Shown here in pieces: positions 1 through 8,031 of a stretch of DNA of 64,000 nt (its first letter is position 1; every line of letters starts with the position of its first letter). The stretch covers positions 1 to 64,000 of the forward strand of contig CAJBDJ010000045.1 of assembly GCA_903951825.1 (NCBI GenBank). Reading direction: 5' to 3'. The position numbers and the translations under genes are program-made. This stretch comes from an uncultured Pseudomonadota bacterium (lineage in GTDB: Bacteria > Pseudomonadota > Gammaproteobacteria > Burkholderiales > Rhodocyclaceae). Below the pieces are notes generated by a model. The model saw nothing but the letters and a program-made list of their open reading frames with translations, had not been told where the DNA came from and made no database searches.

Positions 1-72
1 TAGGCATCTTTCCGGTTGGGCCTGCGGCCCGCCCTCCAAGACACCTATGCCGCGCAAGTCACTATCTGGGGT

Positions 73-124
73 GTATCAGTTTTAAATCGCTGATCAAAAG
101 AAATCTGTGTCAGTTTTAAATCGC
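73..124. repeat. Two direct copies of GT(A/G)TCAGTTTTAAATCGC (73-90 and 107-124), probable terminus of an insertion sequence lying to the left of the window
   Basis: 17/18 identical copies 34 bp apart read directly; multiple short terminal repeats are typical of IS21-type ends (family assignment inferred). Confidence 0.45.
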
Positions 125-151
125 CGTTGACAACTTCTACGTTAAGCGCCT

Positions 152-697
152 ATGGCAGCACTTGACACCGCTACCTGGATATCTCTGTTAGCTCTGGTTG
201 TGAGCGGCCTCAGTTTTCTGGCAGCAATGTGGGCTGCCTGGGTAAGTCACCGCACGCTCGTGCATGCGAAGGAGACACACGAGGAGGAGCAAGTCTTGGC
301 ATTCGAGCGCGAGCGCTCTGAACTACTGAGCGTCATCTCGCAGAGTCGAACGCTTCTTGAACAGACGCGCATTCGAATCGGAACACTCAAGGCCCGCTTC
401 GATGCAGCTCCGCAGCCAGCTCAAACAATCTTGCAGAACTACACTAACCTCTTCACTGAGTACTTACCTCGTGTCGAGGCCGGTGTTCGCCAGTGCAATG
501 CGAGTTGGAGTGAGGTCGCGTCATGGGGCGAGACAACTGGAGTGCAAGCACTGCTGCGCCACCAAGCTCGAATGCGTGCCGCAGTTCATGATGATCAGAT
601 TGCTCACGATCAGGGTGTCTTCTTAGTAGACACCTTTGAAGAGAAGTTCAATGAAGTCCTTAGGTATATCGCTGGCGCAACGCGATCCGGCGGCTAA
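152..697 (+). CDS. Hypothetical protein with N-terminal transmembrane helix and coiled-coil-like region
   Basis: 181-aa ORF, hydrophobic N-terminus then charged helical region; no family recognised. Confidence 0.5.
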   Translation: MAALDTATWISLLALVVSGLSFLAAMWAAWVSHRTLVHAKETHEEEQVLAFERERSELLSVISQSRTLLEQTRIRIGTLKARFDAAPQPAQTILQNYTNLFTEYLPRVEAGVRQCNASWSEVASWGETTGVQALLRHQARMRAAVHDDQIAHDQGVFLVDTFEEKFNEVLRYIAGATRSGG

Positions 698-876
698 CGA
701 TTAGGTTAGATCGTGATCGCGAAGCGAGCCACGATCTGAACCGGTTGTTGAACAAGCCCGGTTCGGCGTTCCCTGCAAATAGCTTTTTGATTCCCGGCCC
801 GAAGATGGGCCGGATGGCCGATTCGATGATCGGGCGGCGCCGGTACCTTTAACTATTCATGCAACATCTTCCGCAT

Positions 877-968
877 CGGTCACGTTCAGCGCGAAATCGC
901 GGTCACGCTTTCGTGAAACGACGGTCACGCTTCGGCGAAATCACCGGTCACGATGCCGCGAAATACGC
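877..968. repeat. Four contiguous ~22-24 bp degenerate repeats (CGGTCACGnTTCGGCGAAATCAC), IS terminus remnant
   Basis: Units start at 877, 900, 922 and 945, each beginning CGGTCACG and containing (C)GAAA or GTGAAA; ends in GCGAAATACGCA, resembling IS21-family termini. Confidence 0.6.
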
Positions 969-1015
969 AGACGAGCGCCTTCTCGCCGTTGCCGACGCTT
1001 TTGCAATCGGCCACC

Positions 1016-1023
1016 CATTTTTC
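1016..1023. repeat. Target site duplication, left copy (CATTTTTC)
   Basis: Identical to 3507-3514; 8 bp is the duplication length expected for ISL3. Confidence 0.9.
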
Positions 1024-1098
1024 GGGTATCCGATTTTCGTGATTGAAAACCCATGCCATCAAGCCGCTTGAAAGTTAATAATAAAGCGTGTTGGGTGA

Positions 1099-1127
1099 TT
1101 GACGCTTACAGGGTGTATTGCTACCAT
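1099..1127 (+). promoter_or_regulatory. Candidate sigma70 promoter for the Fic passenger gene (TTGACG-N17-TACCAT)
   Basis: Near-consensus -35 with 17-bp spacer and 4/6 -10 match, 35 bp before ATG 1163. Confidence 0.4.
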
Positions 1128-1162
1128 AAAGCCGTGTTCAATGATTGGTGGGGCGCGACAAC

Positions 1163-1963
1163 ATGACTCCGTTTGATGTTCTTGGTTTCCGATGGGACAG
1201 GTCGGCAGTGCCGACTTCCATTCCGTCTCACTCGATGGAACGAGTCTGCTTCCGCTTCCACAAAATGCTACCGGAGTTCGTGTGGGATGCCTCTGTGCTC
1301 GAAGGCAATCCTTTCACCTTCCCGGAGGTCAAGACCCTGCTGGATGGCGTGACCGTCGGCGGGCGGAAGATTTCCGATCAGGAACAAGTCCTGAATCTGG
1401 CTGAAAGCTCCAAGCGCCTACTGGCGATGGTCAAGAGCGGCCAGTTCTCCCTCACAAAGACCGTGTTCATCGAACTGAATGGCATCGTCGCTCGCAAGGA
1501 AGCCTTGGAATGGGGCGTGTTCCGTGGCGAAGGTTTGGAAAAGAACTACACCCCGGACGTGGGTCTTGGTGAGCGCGGGCGTTATACCCCGCTGCCGACG
1601 CTGCCCGGCGCACCGGAGCTAAACCGGGTGTTCAGTGAGGGCGTTTCAACTCTGCAAGAGTGCGAGCCGTTCGAACGGGCTACAGCCTTCTTCCTGTTTG
1701 GTGCTTTGCAGCAGTTCTTCTTCGACGGAAACAAGCGCACGTCGCGTTTCATGATGAACGGCGTGCTCATGTCGCACGGCATCGACGCGATCAGTGTGCC
1801 CGCTGCCAAGGCGCAGGAGTTCAACGAAAAGATGGTGCGCTTCTATCTCTCGAAGGATGCCACGGAGATGATGGATTTCCTTGCCGGGTGCCACCCGGAA
1901 TCGGAGGCGATCCTACCTCCGCCAGAGGTAGATCGTAGCCACGACAGCGGAGTGGGGCCGTAA
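1163..1963 (+). CDS. Fic family protein (IS passenger), with noncanonical QFFFDGNKR motif
   Basis: FVWDASVLEGNPFTFPEV (N-terminal alpha-inhibitory-like segment) and ALQQFFFDGNKRTSRFMMNG (Fic core); ATG 1163 preferred to TTG 1145. Confidence 0.85.
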   Translation: MTPFDVLGFRWDRSAVPTSIPSHSMERVCFRFHKMLPEFVWDASVLEGNPFTFPEVKTLLDGVTVGGRKISDQEQVLNLAESSKRLLAMVKSGQFSLTKTVFIELNGIVARKEALEWGVFRGEGLEKNYTPDVGLGERGRYTPLPTLPGAPELNRVFSEGVSTLQECEPFERATAFFLFGALQQFFFDGNKRTSRFMMNGVLMSHGIDAISVPAAKAQEFNEKMVRFYLSKDATEMMDFLAGCHPESEAILPPPEVDRSHDSGVGP

Positions 1964-2060
1964 TCATGCAATGGATCAAGCTGACTACTTCCATGAAATC
2001 GACCACGGCACGGCAGAAGATCGGATCGTGTTTGGCTCCCGTTCGGTGGAGCCATGATTC

Positions 2061-3476
2061 ATGCCTGCCAACATCCTAAATCTCCCCTGCTACAAGGTTC
2101 TCGGCATCCAAGAGAACGAGCATGACTATCACATTGAGGTCGAGACAACCGAGGTGCCAGCCGCCTGTCCGCACTGCCAGTCCAGCAGCCTAGTCGGCTT
2201 TGGTCGCCGGGAACAGATGGTCAAAGACCTGCCGAGGCACGGACGGCGTGTTGGCCTCTATATCGACACCCGTCGCTATCAGTGCCGGGGCTGCGGCAAG
2301 ACGTTCTATGAGGCGTTACCGGAGATGGACGAAAAACGCTTGATGACCAAGCGGCTTGCGCAATGGATGGGCAAGCAGGCCATCAAGCGGACTTTCTCCA
2401 GCATCGCCGAAGAAGTCGGTTGCACTGAATTCACAGTCCGGGCAGTATTCAATGACTACGTGAGTGACCTTAAGAAGACGATCCGCTTCGAGACGCCGAA
2501 GTGGATGGGGATCGACGAAATCCACCTGATCAAGCCCCGTGGCGTCATCGCAAACATCCAGAACAACACCATCGTTGAACTTCTGCCGAACCGCAATAAA
2601 GACACTGTGGTGCGCTTCCTGCACTATCTGGATGGCAAAGACCGCATCCAGTATGTGGCGATGGATATGTGGACGCCCTATCGGGATGCCGTCCGAGCCG
2701 TTATCCCGCAGGCCGAGATCGTGGTGGATAAGTTCCACGTTGTTCGCATGGCGAATGATGCGATGGAGCGCGTCAGAAAAAGTTTGCGTGAGTCGCTGAC
2801 ACCAAAGCAGCGTCGGGGTCTGATGCACGACCGATTTGTGTTGCTCAAGCGCGAGCGTGATCTGAATGACAAGGAACGGCTGAACCTCGAGGGCTGGACG
2901 AAGAACTACCCTGAACTTGGCGAAGCCTACCGGCTCAAGGAACAGTTCTTCGGTATCTACGATGCCGAGTCGCCGGATGAGGCGCAGGCCAAATTCATCC
3001 AGTGGCAGAACAGCATTCCGTCCGAGATTACAGATGCTTTCGCTGACATCGAGCGTGCGTGGGGTAACTGGACGATGCCGATCCTCAACTACTTCAATCA
3101 TCCCGTCACCAATGCCTATACCGAGAGCTTGAACAGCCTGATTCGCGTCATGAATCGGCTTGGCCGGGGATACTCGTTCGAGGCGCTGCGGGCAAAGATT
3201 CTATTTGCGGAAGGGGTACACAAACACAAGCTGTCACGGCCCAAATTCGAGCGTAAGGAAAGACGGCAGGCCGAACCTGAGCCGGTGATGATGTATGGAC
3301 TACCCGGCAACTTCAAGAACTTCGAGATGGGGGATTCGTTTGCTCGCATGGCACCCAAACCGGCACCTGAACCGAAGCCCTATATCCAGAAATCAACAGA
3401 ATCGGAAAAGCAGGAGAAGAACTACGGAGCCGACATTTCAACACTCATTCGGATGATAGAAAACGGGGAGCTATGA
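2061..3476 (+). CDS. ISL3 family transposase
   Basis: N-terminal CPHC...CRGC zinc ribbon; DDE-type core (MGIDEIHL, VAMDMWTPYRDAV, NAYTESLNSLIR). Confidence 0.93.
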   Translation: MPANILNLPCYKVLGIQENEHDYHIEVETTEVPAACPHCQSSSLVGFGRREQMVKDLPRHGRRVGLYIDTRRYQCRGCGKTFYEALPEMDEKRLMTKRLAQWMGKQAIKRTFSSIAEEVGCTEFTVRAVFNDYVSDLKKTIRFETPKWMGIDEIHLIKPRGVIANIQNNTIVELLPNRNKDTVVRFLHYLDGKDRIQYVAMDMWTPYRDAVRAVIPQAEIVVDKFHVVRMANDAMERVRKSLRESLTPKQRRGLMHDRFVLLKRERDLNDKERLNLEGWTKNYPELGEAYRLKEQFFGIYDAESPDEAQAKFIQWQNSIPSEITDAFADIERAWGNWTMPILNYFNHPVTNAYTESLNSLIRVMNRLGRGYSFEALRAKILFAEGVHKHKLSRPKFERKERRQAEPEPVMMYGLPGNFKNFEMGDSFARMAPKPAPEPKPYIQKSTESEKQEKNYGADISTLIRMIENGEL

Positions 3477-3506
3477 ACCCATTTCAATCACGAAAATCAG
3501 ATACCC

Positions 3507-3514
3507 CATTTTTC
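3507..3514. repeat. Target site duplication, right copy (CATTTTTC)
   Basis: Identical to 1016-1023. Confidence 0.9.
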
Positions 3515-3729
3515 TTATTGCTCCGGCCCGATGAAGTCTTAAGCGGCATACTTAACACGCCGATCCTGGAAGTAGCTCAAACGCGCTCAGGATTTTGCTC
3601 CAGCATCATCATATGAGCGCTGGTTGCGTCGCGTAATTTGGCTTTGGTGCGAAACCTCACTCAAAGGTGAGCAAGGTATGGCGGTGTTGCACCACTTTGC
3701 GAAGCTCACTTCACTGGTCTTTGGCCGCC

Positions 3730-3750
3730 AGCGATCAGCCGGTGATCGCT
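3730..3750 (-). terminator. Perfect 8-bp hairpin just after the YeeE/YedE stop codon
   Basis: AGCGATCA-gccgg-TGATCGCT; lacks a T tract, so intrinsic termination is uncertain. Confidence 0.3.
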
Positions 3751-3752
3751 GC

Positions 3753-4856
3753 TTAACGCGCCTGCCACTTCATGGTGGCTACAGCGCCGCCGATGATGCC
3801 GGCGAGGGCAATAAATGAACCGATTGCTAGTGTCGAGATACCGCTGAGCCCCTGTCCAACGGTACAGCCCATGGCGAGAACGCCGCCAAAGCCCATCAAT
3901 ATCGCGCCTGAGAGCTGACTGCCGAGATCCTCTACCGAGGAAAAGCCTTCCCAGCGGAATTTTTGGCTTGAGATCGAGTAAATCAGCGAGCCAAGAACAA
4001 CGCCGATAATCGTGGCAATGCCAAAAGTAATTCTCATGGACTTATCAGTCCATAACATCAATAGCTCGAGGCTGTAAGCAGTCGGCGCAACGAAGCTCAG
4101 TGATTCAATGGTGCGAGAGTTGGTTCCGAAATAGGTCATTTCGAGGGTCTCTTGATTTTCTGCAAAGCCCAGATGACCGGAGAGATACCAAGCGGAGGTA
4201 ACCAAGACACCCAGAATTACTGCGCCAAAAATTTGCTCAAAGTTTGAGCGGAAGCGCTTATCCTTAAAAATAAAAATCAGCATAGTGATGACCATAAGAC
4301 CCGGAACAGCTAGCGCGGCGCTCTCGATCGGCAGACCGAAAAGCTTCGAAAGCGCCTCTGGGAGACCTTGGGTTTCCATGCCAAAACGTGAAAAATCGAT
4401 AACCACCGGATCAAGATAGCTTGAGCGAACTTGGCCGAAGAGACCTTTCAGGGTCATGTAGGCCGAGATGCCGAGAAATACGAGAACGACAAGCGAGCGC
4501 AAACTCCCCCCGCCTACCCGCAGCAAATTTTTATTGGCACATCCCCCAGCGAAAGTCATGCCGACGCCAAATAGCGTGCCGCCGAGCAGGATAGAGAGCC
4601 AAGGCAGTATCGGGCGCTGATACACCGATTTGGAGAGGTCAATCAGGTTGAGATAAGAAAGCGTGCTGCTACCCGCGATGGCCACCGCTATCGCCAGTAG
4701 CCACATGCGCATACGCCCCCAGTGTTCCATGTTGACGACGTCGGAAATGGCGCCCATCGTGCAAAAATTTGTTCTGGCGGCAACAAAGCCTAGTATCAGG
4801 GACAGACAAAAGCCCCCCCAGACGACACGGCTGGCTAGGTCAAGTGTTTCGTTCAT
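3753..4856 (-). CDS. YeeE/YedE family (thiosulfate/sulfur) transporter
   Basis: Multi-TM protein with ARTNFCTMGAISD and FAGGCANKNLLRVG motifs typical of YeeE/YedE. Confidence 0.85.
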   Translation of the reverse strand: MNETLDLASRVVWGGFCLSLILGFVAARTNFCTMGAISDVVNMEHWGRMRMWLLAIAVAIAGSSTLSYLNLIDLSKSVYQRPILPWLSILLGGTLFGVGMTFAGGCANKNLLRVGGGSLRSLVVLVFLGISAYMTLKGLFGQVRSSYLDPVVIDFSRFGMETQGLPEALSKLFGLPIESAALAVPGLMVITMLIFIFKDKRFRSNFEQIFGAVILGVLVTSAWYLSGHLGFAENQETLEMTYFGTNSRTIESLSFVAPTAYSLELLMLWTDKSMRITFGIATIIGVVLGSLIYSISSQKFRWEGFSSVEDLGSQLSGAILMGFGGVLAMGCTVGQGLSGISTLAIGSFIALAGIIGGAVATMKWQAR

Positions 4857-5039
4857 GTGATTTTCTCCCCCATCTATTGATTAGTGTAATTAGTTTTACC
4901 AATATAAATAAGTATCTCTGCGGAAGGCGAGCCGCGTCAATCCGCCTGATAAATATTAGCTTTTTGTGATTTACCTGGGGTGTATCAAGCGCCTGAAAGA
5001 ACCCGAATAATCTATACTTTCCTTCCTCTTGGATATTAA

Positions 5040-7505
5040 ATGCGCCGTTCGCCTCTCACTGTTTGCATGCCAGAAGCTCCCTGTTATCACTGTGGTTTGT
5101 TGATCCCGGATGGCCTTCAATTGTCGGTCGATATCGGAGGTGTGCCGCGCAGCATGTGTTGTTACGGTTGTCAGGCGGTGGCTCGGTCAATCGTTGACAA
5201 CGGGTTGGCTGACTACTACCGCAGTCGCGATTCGCTGCCGGAGTCGCCGCGCGAAGCTGTGCCCGCGCTCCTTGATCAGTTAGCCATGTTCGATCATGCC
5301 GAATTCCAGAAAAGTTTTGTTAAAGCCTTGGGAGAAGGCGAGCGTGAAGCCTCGCTGTTGCTTGAGGGGATCACCTGTTCAGCTTGTATTTGGCTTAATG
5401 AGCAGCATGTCGGCAAATTGCCCGGGGTGACTGCAATCGATATTAACTATGCCACCCGTCGCGCCCGCGTTCGCTGGGATGAGACACGAATCAAGCTATC
5501 CGACATTCTCGGGGCGATTGCGGCTATCGGCTATCGTGCCTATCCCTATGATGCCTCCCGGAGCGAGGAGATTTCCTGCAAAGAGCGCCGCGAAGCATTG
5601 TGGCGCTTGTGGGTGGCAGGATTCGGAATGATGCAGGTGATGATGTATGCCGTTCCGGTCTATATGGCTGATGGAGACATGACGCCGGATGTCGAGAGCA
5701 TGATGCGTTGGGCTAGCTTGTTGTTGACAATCCCGGTTGTTTTTTATTCGTCTGCACCGTTTTTCAAGAATGCCTGGCGTGACATCAAATTGCGGCGTGT
5801 CGGGATGGATGTGCCGGTGGCGCTGGGGGTAGGGGCTGCGTTTGTCGCTAGTTGCTGGGCGACTTTGATACATCAGGGTGACGTCTATTTTGACTCGGTC
5901 TCGATGTTCATTTTTTTCCTGCTCGGTGGGCGATACCTTGAGATGAATGCGCGCCAGAAGGCGCTGAGCGTCACCGAGGCACTGGCAAAATTGTTGCCGG
6001 CCTTCGCGCAAAAGTTGCCTAATTTCCCGATTGATCGCAGCACTGACGCGTGTGTTGTCAATGAGTTGCAACCCGGCGACTACATTCTGGTACGAGCTGG
6101 CGAGATCGTTCCGGCAGATGGGCGGGTTGTTGAGGGCATTAGCTGTGCGGATGAAGCCCTGTTGACGGGGGAGAGCAAACCGGTAGCCAAAGCCCCCGGG
6201 GATATGGTTACGGGCGGTTCGATTAATGCCGAAAGCCCTCTGGTCGTAGAGATTGAGCAGGTTGGTGAGAGCACGCGCTTGTCGGCGATAATCAATCTGA
6301 TGGAGCGAGCCGCGCTCGAAAAACCGAAGATTGTTGAGCTCGCTGATCGCATCGCCAGCTACTTTGTGGGCGCCTTGTTGGTGGTGGCCATGTTGGTTGG
6401 CTTTGGATGGTACCTGGTCGACCCTTCTCAAGCATTGTGGATAACCGTTTCAGTGCTTGTGGTGACTTGTCCATGCGCCCTCTCGCTGGCAACGCCGATT
6501 GCCTTGACTGTGGCTGCCGGGGCGCTCGCGAAAGACGGTCTGTTGGTTACGCGTGGTCATGCCATCGAAACATTGGCTCGGGCGACGCACGTTGTTTTCG
6601 ATAAGACCGGCACTTTGACGGCTGGCGAAATGCATTTGGTTGATATCAAGTTATGTGGCGAACTCGACAGACAGCAGTGTTTAGGTATAGCTGCAGCCTT
6701 GGAGCAATCCTCAGAGCATCCGGTCGCGGCTGCCTTGCGCAATGCATTTTGCGGTGAATTGCCGCTTGCGGAGTCGGTCATCTCGGAAGCCGGCCAGGGA
6801 ATTGAGGCGAGCCTCAATGGGCAGCGTTATCGTATCGGGCGCCCAGATTACGTGATGCAGCTAAGTGCCGGCGAAATGCCCGTGTCGCTTGCGGCTTGGT
6901 TAGATAGTGGCGATACCGTCGTGGTTTTGGCCGATCAGAAAAGCTGCCTGGCTTTGTTCAGGATCGGTGACGAAGTTCGTCCCGAAGCGGCTCCGCTGGT
7001 CAAAGAGCTTCTAGAGCGCGGCACACACGTCGTTTTGCTGAGTGGTGATGCACCCTCTGTCGCAATCAGGGTTGGGGCAATGCTTGGCATTGACGATGTT
7101 CGTGCCGGTGTGACGCCGCAGGGTAAACATGATTGCGTAACCGCCTTGCAACAAGGCGGTGCCATCGTTGCGATGATTGGCGATGGGGTCAATGATGCGC
7201 CTGTATTGGCACAGGCGCAGGTCTCAATCGCGATGGGCGGCGGCGCGCAATTGGCGCGGACACAGTCCGATTTCGTGCTGCTTTCAGAAAATCTTGATCA
7301 CTTGCGTTGGGGGGTGCGGCGTGCCCACTTCACCTTGAGGGTCATTCGTCAGAATCTATGGTGGTCTTTTGCCTACAACGCCGTTGCCTTGCCGCTGGCA
7401 ATTGCCGGTTTGGTGCCACCCTGGTTGGCGGGAATCGGGATGTCTGCCAGTTCTTTGCTTGTGGTTTTAAATTCGCTACGGATTCAGCGTATGGAGAGCG
7501 ATTGA
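5040..7505 (+). CDS. ccoI: Heavy-metal P-type ATPase for cbb3 oxidase assembly
   Basis: N-terminal CYHCGL and CCYGCQAV, CPC in TM (VTCPCALSLATP), DKTGTLT, GDGVNDAPVL; followed by ccoS. Confidence 0.9.
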   Translation: MRRSPLTVCMPEAPCYHCGLLIPDGLQLSVDIGGVPRSMCCYGCQAVARSIVDNGLADYYRSRDSLPESPREAVPALLDQLAMFDHAEFQKSFVKALGEGEREASLLLEGITCSACIWLNEQHVGKLPGVTAIDINYATRRARVRWDETRIKLSDILGAIAAIGYRAYPYDASRSEEISCKERREALWRLWVAGFGMMQVMMYAVPVYMADGDMTPDVESMMRWASLLLTIPVVFYSSAPFFKNAWRDIKLRRVGMDVPVALGVGAAFVASCWATLIHQGDVYFDSVSMFIFFLLGGRYLEMNARQKALSVTEALAKLLPAFAQKLPNFPIDRSTDACVVNELQPGDYILVRAGEIVPADGRVVEGISCADEALLTGESKPVAKAPGDMVTGGSINAESPLVVEIEQVGESTRLSAIINLMERAALEKPKIVELADRIASYFVGALLVVAMLVGFGWYLVDPSQALWITVSVLVVTCPCALSLATPIALTVAAGALAKDGLLVTRGHAIETLARATHVVFDKTGTLTAGEMHLVDIKLCGELDRQQCLGIAAALEQSSEHPVAAALRNAFCGELPLAESVISEAGQGIEASLNGQRYRIGRPDYVMQLSAGEMPVSLAAWLDSGDTVVVLADQKSCLALFRIGDEVRPEAAPLVKELLERGTHVVLLSGDAPSVAIRVGAMLGIDDVRAGVTPQGKHDCVTALQQGGAIVAMIGDGVNDAPVLAQAQVSIAMGGGAQLARTQSDFVLLSENLDHLRWGVRRAHFTLRVIRQNLWWSFAYNAVALPLAIAGLVPPWLAGIGMSASSLLVVLNSLRIQRMESD

Positions 7506-7696
7506 TGGAAAGTATTTACCTCTTAATTCCCATATCAGTGGTTTTGGTTTTTGGCATTGCCTTCGCTTTTTGGTGGTCGGTGCGCAATGGGCAGTTTGAT
7601 GACCTCGAAGGGCCGGGATTTCGAATCTTGATGGATGATGATGTGCCGCCTGTCAAAAAAGCCGCTGAAAAGCAGGAAGACCCAAAGAAGTTTTGA
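7505..7696 (+). CDS. ccoS: cbb3-type cytochrome oxidase assembly protein CcoS
   Basis: MESIYLLIPISVVLVFGIAFAFWWSVRNGQFDDLEGPGFRILMDDD; ATGA overlap with ccoI. Confidence 0.9.
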   Translation: MESIYLLIPISVVLVFGIAFAFWWSVRNGQFDDLEGPGFRILMDDDVPPVKKAAEKQEDPKKF

Positions 7697-7867
7697 GCTC
7701 AGTCAATGTTGAAAGGGTGAGGCGGATGCGGAATTTGATCTGGACATGCTGAGCGCGACGGGCTTCTCGAAATTTCCGTATGTGAGGTGAGAGTGGATTT
7801 TTCCGCGGTGACGGTAGCCGAAGGTTTGTGCGTGTCGCAGGCGGACGGCGCAGCGGAAAAGTCGTCG

Positions 7868-7931
7868 GTCATTTTATCCGCGAGCCGCGCTTCGATGAAA
7901 TCACAGGCTACGAGGGAGTGAAATACGCATT
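7868..7931. repeat. Diverged IS terminus relic related to the 877-968 repeats
   Basis: CGGTCATT...CGCTTCGATGAAATCACAGG-TACGAGGGAGTGAAATACGCA aligns with units 2-4 of the 877-968 array. Confidence 0.4.
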
Positions 7932-8031
7932 TTTCTTCTTTCTTTGCTTTGCAGGGAAGCCTATGCTTACAATAGAGTTCAATTAAAGAAACTGTACGCT
8001 AATAGCATTTATGCGCGGTTGAGGGTTCCGT

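Larger units (their letters stand above)
1024..3506 (+). mobile_element. Complete ISL3-family-like insertion element carrying a Fic-domain passenger gene
   Basis: Left IR 1024-1048 GGGTATCCGATTTTCGTGATTGAAA; right IR 3482-3506 is its reverse complement with one mismatch; flanking 8-bp direct repeat CATTTTTC at 1016-1023 and 3507-3514; ISL3-type transposase inside. Confidence 0.93.

Noticed and set aside
709-736. Imperfect hairpin GATCGTG...CACGATC after the 181-aa ORF, considered as a terminator
   Set aside because: Bulged stem with no T tract; too weak to call.
877-968. Tandem repeats considered as a small CRISPR array
   Set aside because: Units are contiguous and degenerate with no spacers and no cas genes; IS terminus is the better explanation.
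859-1071. 70-aa ORF
   Set aside because: It translates the tandem repeats and crosses the left transposon end; no protein-like features.
2316-3101. 261-aa antisense ORF opposite the transposase
   Set aside because: Shadow ORF of the ISL3 transposase; no recognisable domain.
4860-5040. Possible FNR/ANR box between the YeeE/YedE gene and ccoI (TTGATTAGTGTAAT)
   Set aside because: Only one half-site matches the TTGATNNNNATCAA consensus.
5496-6431. 311-aa antisense ORF opposite ccoI
   Set aside because: Shadow of a conserved P-type ATPase coding frame; His/Arg-rich low-complexity translation.
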